Shown here: positions 23,257 through 35,200 of the stretch, one piece after another
Layout: each line of letters starts with the position of its first letter
Position numbering within the stretch: position 1 is the stretch's first letter
Assembly: GCF_963675165.1 (NCBI RefSeq)
Contig: NC_087388.1
Location: forward strand, 3,849,047 to 3,913,046
Source of the DNA: Halichondria panicea
Taxonomy: Eukaryota > Porifera > Demospongiae > Suberitida > Halichondriidae
DNA length: 64,000 nucleotides
Direction of reading: 5' to 3'
Made by a program: the position numbers and the translations under genes
The notes under the pieces: generated by a model
What the model was told of the DNA's origin: nothing
Databases searched by the model: none
What the model saw: only the letters and a program-made list of their open reading frames with translations

Positions 23257-24690
23257 TTAGAGCAATTCTACATAGTAAAACATAAACGTAAGTGTATCGT
23301 TGTACAAAAACTCGTATTTCAGTTGTTTGTGAGAAATATAATCACTTTTTCCTTTCCCCTGATTGGAGTATAAATTTTTACCTACAACCCTTTCACCCTC
23401 TTCATTTTTCCAATCATATTTAACAATTCGGAAAGAATATCGCCTTTTAAGTTTGTCAAAAACCCAAAACCTAATGACTCCACAAAATGGCCATTTCAAT
23501 TCATTGTCAAACTCTCCCTTCATAAATACAATGTGACCAGAGACATGAGTTCCTTTGTACTGCCCATTTCCATTGGCTCGTACTGCTAGACAAATTTTGT
23601 AGCCACGATCGTGAGTGTAGACTGGTGTTGAGTACCATACGTCCTCAGTCTTGATCTTGTGTTGATGGAAATTGGTCATAATCAATGGAGGGGGACCCAG
23701 TGGTATAGAGATCCGGGGAAGAGTGTTTCGTTCAGTTCGGGAAGAAGTGATGTTGTAAGTAAACATTGCAAAAATGGCAACCACTACTGATATTATGATT
23801 GATTTGAAGAGATTGTTCTTTTGAATCATAGACAGCAGTTCTTTATCTTGATGAGCAACTTTTTTTGCTATCTCCGTTAGTTTTTCTTGTATCGCATCTG
23901 AGTGTTGCTTTGATAGGTAAGTTCTCGTGATTTTCCCTTTCACATACTCACAGACACTTCTTGCTATGCTTTCTTTTCCCATTTTTAATAGGATTATCAA
24001 TATCTTTCTGAATGAGGCTGAAAAAGGATCTGATTGTATCCATAATTTCAAAAGCAGTGCTACAGCTGTTTTAGTTTTATCTTCTTTAAGCACGTCTCCT
24101 TTTTCCGCAGCACTAAGTGTAAACAGATCTATATACAGTGCAACATGATCTTCAAAGAATTCTGCCAAATTTATAGTATCCTCCTCTTCGATCAATTTGT
24201 CTAGTTGAGAGTTCGTTAATCCAATGTGTATCCGCAAGTTGAATAAAGTCACATCTATTTTAATACAAAGACATCTCATACTAATTATGTTATGTTGATA
24301 TTAATGATTACCGTAAGATCTCGATTTAAAGTGACACTTTTTAATAATTACAAAGCCAGAGGTCGCTTCTTTTGGAGGTTGAAAAATTATATTGAAGTCC
24401 TGGTGTCTGCATATTTAGAGGGTCACATCTAATTAGTTGGAGGTAACTTTACAGTCAGTGGGCTACAATCGAGGCTAGGGAGTGGCTACATTTACCTCTA
24501 TTTACGAGACATTAAAAAAAAATTGTCAACGCAGCTAGCTGTCGCTACTTTTAGAGGTCAGAAAATTGCTGAAGCTCCGGCCTGGGTGTCGCCTTAAATC
24601 GAGGCCTTACGGTAGTATCAATGATTACTTACTTTGTCCTTCATTCTGCATCTGAGCTCCAGCTAGCTGATCTGAAGACATCAGAGACAT
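23257..24690 (-). CDS. Death domain-TM-MATH membrane protein, copy 3
   Basis: Two exons, 24690-24633 (58 nt, the same length and phase as in copy 1) and 24254-23257, give 351 aa. The intron is 378 bp and contains a MITE. The layout is as in copy 1: Death domain, hydrophobic span (LFKSIIISVVVAIFAMFTY), MATH domain (DRGYKICLAVRANG, MKGEFDNELKWPF, FLYNDTL). The Death domain is the most divergent of the three (WIQSDPFSASFRKIL). The linker, TM span and first part of the MATH domain are nearly identical to copy 1, also at DNA level (23600-23830 against 18720-18960). That patchwork suggests gene conversion. Role is inferred only: membrane-bound adaptor or receptor-like part of a Death/TRAF pathway. 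Confidence 0.87.
24309..24614. mobile_element. Small TA-flanked MITE in intron of copy 3
   Basis: Ends CCGTAAGATCTCGATTTAAA (left) and CCGTAAGGCCTCGATTTAAG (right, reversed), each preceded by TA, followed on both sides by a GACAC block. TA flanks suggest a Tc1/mariner-type duplication. A diverged relative of its interior ('ggaatcgaggctagggtgtg') lies near 55210. Confidence 0.75.
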
Positions 24691-25090
24691 TTTGTTCAGA
24701 GCACGTGCAAGGGTCAGAGTGCAGTGAACTCTGACCCCTATGCAGATCCACCCCTTTCTCATCATCATTGTCGGTCCTTGAAGTTCATCTCTAGTCTAGC
24801 TAGAGCAGAGTGTTTATACGAAGACTTCCAAACACTCCAACACTTTTTGACCAAGCAAAATATGCGTCGAGGCATTTTCCACACACTCTCCGCTTGTCTG
24901 TTTGTTTGTTTGTTTGTAACGAGTATATCTACTCACCTGGATGCGATAGCACTGCATTTACAGCATAGATAGTCTTCACACAACAATATCTTGGTTTAAA
25001 TAGTGGCAGATTTTGATGTTAAAGCTTCTTTGTCGAGTAAAAGCGAGCAAAAGCTAAGAAGCTTAAACTTGCCACGTGGCCTTGAGTCAA

Positions 25091-25167
25091 GGTACGGGAT
25101 CACTTCAGCTGAAAATACGTAGTCAAGGCTTGATTAGATGTATTTTCAGCTGAAGTGATCCCGTACC
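25091..25167. repeat. Perfect 28-bp hairpin with 21-nt loop
   Basis: Arms 25091-25118 (starting GGTACGGGATCACTTCAGCT) and 25140-25167 are exact reverse complements, separated by 21 nt. The size fits a small foldback element; a small-RNA precursor is possible but unproven. No neighbouring gene explains it. Confidence 0.9.
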
Positions 25168-26232
25168 AGGAACAATTGTCAAGAAAGTAGAATTGTGACT
25201 GGTTGTTGACTGACTCTGGATCCTATACGTACTCCAGCCTGGAAGGAGCCATACTTCTCTTAGTCTAAGACTCCAGGCTTCTTTGCTGTGATCCCAGTCC
25301 ATAGTGCATGTCTCATGCATGTACGTTGACTGTCGTTGTTAGTTTAGTTTTATTGCTCTTGAGTAATTGCTGTGCTAGCGCATGCTAGTCATACATGCTA
25401 CATGCACTGCATTATCACTCTTCTGGTTTCTTTATTATCACGTCACCAGCCGAGGGTTTGCACTTTAGTGCTCTAGTTGTGTCTGATCATTAAGACTGCA
25501 GAACATGGATCTCTATCTCTAGATCTGTTAATTAATATAGGCAATACTGTTAGCACTGCACTGTTTGAAGTGTTTGCTTCGAATGTACATGGTGACAAAG
25601 TAAGTAATAGTAAACATCTCGTCAGTTCACCCCAATTACCTATTGATTATAATCTAGAACCTGATTATTATTGTGTCGTATCTCTTCTGGTCTACACATC
25701 ACTTTAGGAGTGTATAATGGCCTCATATTGTATCTGGTAAAGGATCATTAAGGCTGCAGACCATCTCTGACGACGATACTGTTACATGTAGTACTACATG
25801 TGTGTATACTCAAAGGTAGACGATGGCTGAGACCTTGTGTAATGATATGTTAGTCATCCTCGTGACATAATTATTATACAGTTAGCAGGTACGTAGATTA
25901 AAAAATTATTTTTAAGATTGGGGGTACAATGTCATGCACGAAAGGTATCTAATTTGCAATTAACATTCTTGCTTCTAATTATAATTAGCGTGTCTGCATT
26001 CCAGATTCACTATGATTTCTATTAAAGTCTAGATCTATAGCTCAACACACACACTGACAGTGACTTGTTATTACAGGCCTAGAATGTTTTGATGAGCTGT
26101 TTATTTATTGAACCTTCATCATCTACTGAGTTTATATACTTATAGATCTAGTTAGATATAATACTCTACTGTCTCTACTATAGCTAGTTGTAAGTACCAT
26201 AGCACGTAAAAAGATTGTATATAAAGCAACAG
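25168..26232. other. Intergenic between Death-TM-MATH cluster and SIPA1L-type gene
   Basis: No exon or repeat could be supported. The last 60 bp contain TATATAAAG and TATAAAAG motifs ahead of the SIPA1L-type start codon. Confidence 0.4.
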
Positions 26233-26240
26233 TATAAAAG
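26233..26240 (+). promoter_or_regulatory. TATA box of the SIPA1L-type gene
   Basis: TATAAAAG, 49 bp before the ATG at 26290. A second TATATAAAG lies at about 26217. The inferred short 5' UTR assumes initiation here; upstream noncoding exons cannot be excluded. Confidence 0.45.
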
Positions 26241-26289
26241 TGCCCATCAAGTATTATTAGCGGTTTGTGAGTGACCTCAGTCTGTGGAA

Positions 26290-29200
26290 ATGAGCAACTT
26301 CAGAGTGATCCGTACCTCAGAGCTAAAGACTGCCCCGGATGTGAGAGCTAGAGATCGGCGAAAGTTCTCAAAGACAAATCACAGTCTTATACCAGTTTTA
26401 GAGAGACGAAGAATGTTTGAAGAGGTAGATTCGGGTGAAAAGTATGGTGGTTCTAACACCAGAAGAGGGAGCCGCCTCTCAACACGGAAAGACATCACAA
26501 GGTCTAGTTCACTACGCTCTTCCAAGAGATTCAAAACAGAAGATGGCTCTCCCATACTCAAGAACAAGCAGCTCAGCCAAAACGGCCTGCCCCTATGGCA
26601 GCGACTAAAGAACTTTGGTCATTATGATACACAGAGTATGACTTTGGACTCCTTACAGGGATCTTCTGACCAGTCTGCAGCCACAACAGCCAAGAAACCT
26701 ACTGGAGCTTCTGCTGCTGCTCAAGAGGAGGGTAGCAACACCAGTGAGGACGTATCAAACATTTTAGTAGCCCCTTGTCCAACGTTCAAAAACGAGATTG
26801 GAGGAGACGATGATTGGCTACCTGAAGAGAGCCCCGCCATGATTCTTAGGGAGCAGTTGAGTCATGACAAACAGAAGAGAGTGGGCTCACGACAGAGGTT
26901 GATTTTGGATGGAGATATCCCACTCAAGGATCTGGTTGCAACACGTGGACCCATGAGTCAACAAGTCAGCGATATGCTACAAGAACAGAAAGGTCTTCAT
27001 TTTCCATTGGAGTTTCTGGACTACGGAGCATCTTTTTATCGGCACTACTTCTTAGGACAAGGTGAGCTTTTACAACTAGAGTTAAACAACTAGAGGTTGG
27101 CTAGTGATTATCATGTGCTATAATCAATAAACATGACAACCAATGTTTGTTTGTACTCATCTCGTTAAATTGATTGACCCAATACGGTGTCTGACACTTT
27201 ATACAAGCAGTGTGACTGTGTGCCTGCAAGTGTTGGATTAATTCAATTAGACATGGCTCTCGAGTATTCCTGTATAAATGAAACTTGTGTGTTCACCAAG
27301 CTGCACACTCAAAGCCTAATAACCAAAATGAGATATGACAGACTTAGTTTGGTGTAAACCAAGCAGTAGGTTATGTACTAGTAGCGTTAATTGTTTCTCC
27401 AATAATCAGTTTCATAGCAAAGACCCACGTAATGATTTCACTCCCTGTCTAAGCCCATTCTATGTTTTCCTATTCAGACGGAATATTTTAAGTACAGACT
27501 TAAGCTCTAAAGCTTTTTGCGATAATAATTATGCTGTACACAATGTCTTGAGTGCCATTAAGTACTTAATGAGATGTTTATCTTGTACATCAAGAATTAT
27601 TACCTAGTTAACTGTTGACCTTTCTACAGTAATTTTTAACCACTGCAACTTGCAACGGTACCTTTGTAAACTACGATTGTATGATTGGATGAAGCAGTGT
27701 TTGACTTCAGTGTGCTCATGCAGTGTTCCTATTTTATATATAGGGTCCGTTATTTGGTCATAGTGATTATTTCTCTTTTGTATTGATTTAGAGTCACTAG
27801 TCTGAGTGACTCCCACAATGAGTGTATGCTAACACTGTTAGCGTGCCACTATGCTCAGTAAGGAGATGGTCTCCTTAGACTAAGGTCAAACTCCAACTAG
27901 CCCAATGAAGTACATCTGCATTGAGCCATAACTCTAACGCTAACATATTATGTGATGCAGAAATTCTTATTAATTAACAACCTTCCTTTGCACTATCGCT
28001 GCATTGGCAGCATCAGTAATTATGCAATCACCTTTAATTACTGCAACATCGTGTACAGAGCTAACAGAGGTCAATTGACCACAGTATTATTGTGATAGGG
28101 CTTTGTGGTTACGTTCCAGTGGTCAGCTGACTAGAGCCTGCATAGGATCTTCCCAGAGGAGCTACGACACGCGTGCCTCGATTTAGCAATTAGCCTCTGC
28201 AATAACGTTGAGCGTGGGTGGAATTATGCCTGACACGCATGCCTCGATTTATCAATTAGCCTCTGCAATAACGTTGAGCGTGGGCAGGATTATGCCTCTA
28301 ATCTTGCCCACGCTCAACGTTAATTGCTAAATCGAGGCACGCGTGTCGTAACTGTGTGTGTGAAATGGGTTGGCTCGGCTGTCTGCTGGATTGGTACACT
28401 CAAAGTTTTGCTTATGTAAAGGAAATGCATGCAGTACAGTACATGTACGTGAACCCCTTCTCTTGCCTTTTACTAACGATTGAACAATAATATTACGAAA
28501 CTGCTAATGTTGTCTTCATTATCTATATGTGTGTGTGAGTTTTTATCCCAGTGCAGATATATAATTATTTGTCTTTATTGGTGGTTTTATGTTATTGATG
28601 ATGAATGTTCGTGTGTGTGTGTGTGTATGTGTGAAGTCCCTGCATGTTCTCTATTGTGTGTTGTACGTATCAGAGCCCACCAAACTGTGAGATTTATAGC
28701 ATAGCATCATAATTATGAATCCCTTCCTTCTGATTCAAACAGTGAGCTCATTATACAGTGTAACATCATTGTCATTATAATACCTCTATGTTGCAATATT
28801 CAGTTCTACTTCCTGTGATTATGTCACAATTGCTACACAGTATGGGTAGTATATGTACCTGTGTAGTCACATGTGGCCTTGCTTACCTTTGCATCGCAAA
28901 CACACATCTAGTGCAGTGTCTGCAAGTCAAAGTGTTCTGTGATTTTTGTTCACATACTAACGCTTATCCCTTTCCCCTATTTCTCAATCCCTAACCAACC
29001 ATTCAGAGAATTTAAATTGCTTGTTTGGTGTGGTGGGTATCACCTCCACGCATCTGCCCTGAAATGTTATCTCTTTGGGCTCAAAGGTGTCAGTTTTGGG
29101 TAGCCTGTGTTGTGTATAATTCCTCTATATGCACATGTATTCATGTTGCCCGTGTTTTCTATGGTGTATAGCGGAGTTTTCAAAATAATTATGTTTTTGT

Positions 29201-32200
29201 AAGATGTGTTGATGTATACTGTGTTTGTATTCATTGTTATTCTACACTCGTCTCATAAACATTATATGCCAATAGCGTAAACATAAAATCTTTCGTTAAT
29301 TAGTGTACTATATGCATTAGCACCGAGTTCGAATAAAAATGTATACGCCCTTGTTACCACTGTGTTTGTGTTACCATGCAGGTATACACTTTAAATGGTA
29401 TTTTCAAGAAATGGCTTTCGTCTAGCTTGAGTATTGGATATGTGAAGTGCGCAGAGTTGCTACTTCTATCAATTAATTGCTATTTAAATTATGTCCACAA
29501 TGTGGAATGTACAGCTCTGATAATGTACAGCTTTGAAACAATTACCAAACTACCATAGATGTACGTAGGTCTAAAGAAGCATGCACGCAGGTGTCATTGT
29601 GCAGCTGGGTGAGAGATTACAATATAGCACAACTTTCAAGTACTCCAAGTGCATTCTTTGCTGCCACTTCAAAGACTGTGCACAGTGATCACAAACTATG
29701 GGATTGTTAGCTATAGAAGAATATTCATATACATACATGTATGCCGTAAAATGGTGTTATCTTTTTTAGTAGATATTCATGGACTGCATGTAGATTTGTG
29801 TTGCATTTTCTGTACACAAGGATACATGTACATGTATGTCATGTACAGTGTGTTTCTGTTTATTAAGCTATATTATTATAGGCAGTAACTATGCAACCAT
29901 TTTGCTTGCATACATGTACATGTATATTCCTTTAAATGTCACTCCAGTGTTTAATATGATGTCTACAGCATTGTTCAACCCTCCACTGACAAGAAAAAGT
30001 GCATTTTCTTTTCACACGTTGTGTTAGTACCTTTTACACACATCCTGTGTTTCACATAGTCACTCTTAGATTCCCTCATTCCGCTTAGTTAACATATACT
30101 GTAGGCACCTGTGGGAAGTTCATACTATGTACATGTACATGATTGAATTGTGTAATTCACTGTTCTCTAAAGTACTTGTCTCTAAAGTGCTTGATTTACA
30201 TTTTACACATATTGAAACGTATCGTGGCTTGTGGAACATAATGTGGTTTCATTAATTGTTTCCACCTCCTGTCTGCTTCCTCTTGTCTTGAAGCGAGATG
30301 TATTACCTTTCCTGTTTAGAAAGACGTATAAGTTCTCAAAACAGAACCAGGCTGTATACTGTATATACACGTATATACGTGCTTTGGATTTGCCCCTCTA
30401 ATCAGTACATGTACCTTGTAGAGCCCCCCACGTGTGACTCAACGAATATCTCGACATATTTCCCTGGGATATAGTGTCCACCACTGATTAGTGTGTATAG
30501 TGCGTGTAATAAGAGCATGGTTTTGTATTACCAACCTGTGTGGTCGTTCTGGTCGTTTTGTTTCCAAACTTGGTAGTGGTGACTAATTTTAACATTCTTT
30601 GTGGTACCCGTTCTATGAATTATAAAGTGTTTGGTTGTTTAGCCCCTACAACTGCTGTGTACTTTTCACCACCATTCTACTTTAGCATCTGAATTATGGG
30701 CCCTTGTAGCTATCGCAAGTTATTTTAGTGAACAGTGAATTTGTTAGTTGACACTACGATAATAAGGATGAGTGTATAAACAGTTATCATGTACTAAGCA
30801 CTAGTCCCAAGCTGCCCTGTGTTGCACACTGTGGTGTGTGTTCACACAGCTCTGCATTTATGATTTCTCAGCTTTGACAAAGTGTGACTGTGTGCAATGA
30901 ATGAGCACCTGTTAGCATGACAGCTGCTCAATTAACAGCTTTGAAGTCTGCAAATACTTGTGCAGTGGTCATGCACCATTCATGAAAGTACTGTGTCCTA
31001 AGAAATGTAGATTTAGCTATCATGGCACACCTGCTCAATAGGCAAGCCTTGTCCTTTTGAACTTTCCCCTGACCTGTGAACTGCACCATTCTAAACTAAC
31101 CTCCACGACCTTTATTTAAATTTTTTGCTTAAAGCTAGAAAGCATCAGTGATGGTCTGTCATTTGTACGTACACTCAGCTTGTGTACTTTGTGTCTATGT
31201 TTTCTGCAGTACAGCATGGCACATAATTATTGAACCAAAACCATAAAATTAATGTTAAAACAAGTATTGAGTTTTAGTTTTTGTATTGTGTTTGTTGTAA
31301 AGTATGGGGGTAGAAAGACTGTGTATGCTTATAGTGGATGTTCTTAGCTCACAGCATTATCAATGTGCACTGTGTTGAGGTATTCGTGGAATGCACTGGA
31401 GGAGGGGGAGGCTATTAATTACATCGTGTCCCGTCGTGATTTCACTCACTGCCACGCGTTTAAGTCTCAATAACTGGCACGCTCTTTGGTTTATTAGACT
31501 ATTCATATACTGCATATAACGTTGATTTGGGGGGCTGTGTGAAGGTTTGCATGTTGCAGATTGTTCCCATAGTGAATACTGTAATTGGTGTGAAGCTTCT
31601 TTATGGTAATTGAGTAAATAAATCATTAATTTTATTGCAAAATGTGTGTGAACCTGTAGTACTATTTTCTTGACTAAAATTTCTTGTGTAAACGTAATAC
31701 ATGTACATGTAATTGTATTATTATGATTTGTAATTACGTGTTTTGTTTACTGGAGAGGATAAGTAGCTGATAGCCCTTGTTATATAAGTAGTTCAACCTG
31801 GATATGATTTCCCCAAATTTAATTAGGACTCCTATTCCTGATACTGTAGCCGCATGTTTGGTAAACAAAGCCCCTAAAAGTGTACACAGTGCTGGTCACA
31901 CTGTTTCACTGTTGCTATAATGATAGTTTGAGAAGTGTGCTTGTACAGTACGTTGCACTTCCATTGTCAAACAACATAGTTTGTAATAAATGAATTGTGA
32001 AGTTATAATCTTGAAAGTAAATGTGAAACTCAAGCAACTGTATCTCTCTGTGTTTCCGTATTTATGTATTTATGCTAACGTACATGTATTGACGACTCTG
32101 CATCATTATTATAGAGGTTTCTGTGAGATTTTCTCAGGTTTTGTTGTGGAGTTTGTACGTGTTCACTGGATTCAGTGTTGGTAAACTTATACAGCTTGTT

Positions 32201-35200
32201 GTACTGTGAATCTTCTCTTGTAAGGAAGTTGTCGTATATTTTATTTCCTGGACTATATAGAGGTGGTGCCCTCCTCTGTGTGTGGGGGCAACTATTTTTA
32301 TTTGTAGGTTCACTAAGTACCAGGGTGCTTGCAAGATACATGTATGAACGTCATTTGAAATTCCTATAAGACCTGCATGAACACAAAACGTTTTTACTTG
32401 ATGCTATAAATACATGTAGCTCCTGGTTGAATCCAAGGGCAAATGTATAGTTATATGCCTTGCTCATTTCCCGTAATTGATGGCTTTATGTCATGCAAGG
32501 CTCTTGTTTAGAAGTGATCCCTCTTGGCAATATGTGGATGTGATTATCATGTGCAATATCATGGTTGCATATTATGCTATCAGGTGGCTTTATTAAGGTG
32601 TTACATGTTATGCCCAGTTGTAGCTAAAGAAATTGTAGTAGGCTGTACCTTGACAACACACACCACGTGCAGATCACCAGAACTTCTTCGGTGTGGATGA
32701 GACGCTTGGTCCAGTAGCTATCTCGCTGAAGAGAGAAAGAGTGCCTCATGAGGTGTGTGACTTTTATAACATCCAGCCAAGCATACCCAACAACGTCGCC
32801 ATGATACCAAAGCACCAGTGGAGGGTCATCTTCAGGACTGGCCAGGTGGGTATACACAGGGTGATAGTGAGGAGGTTGGAGTACATGTTTTGATTATAGG
32901 CTTTAAATTTACATTTACGTAGAAATGTTTACATCATGGACATTTACTTAATGTAAGGTGATGTGCTTTTTTATGCAAATTAATGTCGAAATGTGATTGT
33001 GACTGCTGCCCAATGTCTTTCAGTGCATGTGCAGTCCCTTGGTCCCTTGTGAGTACCTCCTACAGTGATCCTTATTTTGTTGTGACCACTCTTTATGATA
33101 TTCATGTACTGTACATGTACATTGTACCAACTGTTCACTTCCAGCTGACTGTCCTGCGAGGCACAGTGCTGGAGGAGAGTATTCCCTCCTCGTCCAAGAT
33201 GGGAACCAACAAAGGGATTCCCCCCAGGGATGTAGTGGATTACATCACTCAAGGGGAAATTCCTCTCTCCGTCCTCAAGCAGGGCAAGAATGACAAAAAG
33301 GTACAGTAGTTGATAAAACCTTCTACTGTAGCTAAGCAAAATCCTTCTAGACCTAATCTTCAGATTATGGTGGGAAAGTACATGTAATTGTTTCATCCAG
33401 TGTATCATAATTGTACATGTACAGCCTGGGAATAGTTATTATAAAAATTATGTGCTCTGTGGATTGTTACGTGCAGGTGGTTAACGAGCTGTTACGACTG
33501 GATGAGCAGGAGCTGAACAACAAGTACAAGATAGGGGTCATGTACTGTAAGCCGGGACAGACCACAGAAGAAGAGATGTACAACAATGGTGAGTTGCAGG
33601 GACAGTGGGTGTGTACTATGGAACCTCGGAATGTGGACGCTTTTGATTTACATGTACTTGTACAAATAAGAGTCCCCAGTCTAAATCACGTAGGACTGTC
33701 TCTGTGATGTCTGGTTCCAATTAACCAATTACTATAGAATGAAACAGTTCGTATCAAATTATGTCCATTAACAGTTGGTCCATTTCTACTTGTATGCCAG
33801 TCATTCTTGGAATGCACAACTACTAACCAGCTCTCTCCCTCCCTCTAGAAACTGGAAGTCCTGCGTTAGATGAGTTAATGGAACACCTGGGAGAGAAGGT
33901 CAAGATGAAGGGGTTTACCAAGTACAGGGCGCAGCTGGACAACAAGAGTAAGTGGTGCACAATCGGAGTTTATACTCTGTATAGGTAAAAAGAGACGATC
34001 GTTTGCTCCATCCAAGGGATGCACAGATACAAGTGTAACCATGGGACCCTGCTAGTACAGTCGTGTACACTATTATTATATAGTTGTAGGCGTATAAAAG
34101 TTGTTTCTCCATCATAATAAGCAACACCTGCTACCAGGGGTATACTTTCACTCTGGAATGCAATCATATTGCCTAGATGTTACGCTATGTACGTAGAGGA
34201 AATAATTATGATTATCCACGCCATCTTGTCTTGTACGTAATAGAACGGAAAGGCTATGATCTGTATTCAGCATCGTTCCTTACAGCTCTCTTTAAATATA
34301 ATAATTATAATTATGTTAATCATAATATCTGGAGTACTGATTAACCTCCCCTCTTTGAACTCTAAACTGGCATGACCCACCACTATTCCCCTCCCCCTAT
34401 AGCGGACACCACTGGGGAGTACAGTGTGTACACTGAGTTCAGGGACACTGAGATGATGTTCCATGTCTCAACAATGCTGCCCTACACCGCCACTAACAAA
34501 CAACAGGTATTGTACATTATACGTGTGTGCATTTATGTACAAAATTAAGGACTTTGTTTGTTGGGTAAGGATCATCTGTATAATTACATTATGGTTATCT
34601 TAATCTCTTGTGTACATGTTGAGTTAAGGATCTTTACCACATACTTAATTTTTGTACTCAATCTGTATGGAAAGAATAATTATTAAGATTTCATTTTCCC
34701 TACTTCTTAACATCACACACAGCTGCTGAGGAAGCGTCACATTGGCAATGACATAGTGACGCTGGTGTTCCAAGAGCCAGGCTGTGAGCAGTTCTCGGCC
34801 AAATGCATCCGCTCTCACTTCCAACACATCTTCATTGTGGTGCGGGTAGTGGACCCGAACACAGACAATACCAAGTACAGGTAAGGGGCCTGAGGGCTGA
34901 ACTTAAAACATACATTTGGAGTATCCGATTAACCACACGTTGGGAGCAGCCACTTTCTATACTGTCCTTTGGTGGGAGGTTCCACTATTCTGCTTTTTTA
35001 TATGACGCATGGCTACTATTATTTTGGCAAGATAATCTGACCCATGGAGTTCATGTATACATGTATATATAGAATTCCCAGCAGGCAAATAATCACTATG
35101 GTTGACTTACCTTTCAGTTTCTGGGGCACAATTACTGTACTTGTACTTGTTTTCCACAGGGTGTCAGTCTCTCGTAGTCAAGACATTCCGTTCTTTGGTC

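Noticed and set aside
33148..33320. Possible separate small genes in 32.6-38.5 kb
   Set aside because: Each short frame there is one exon of the RapGAP/PDZ gene, and the joins are exact in phase and in family order.
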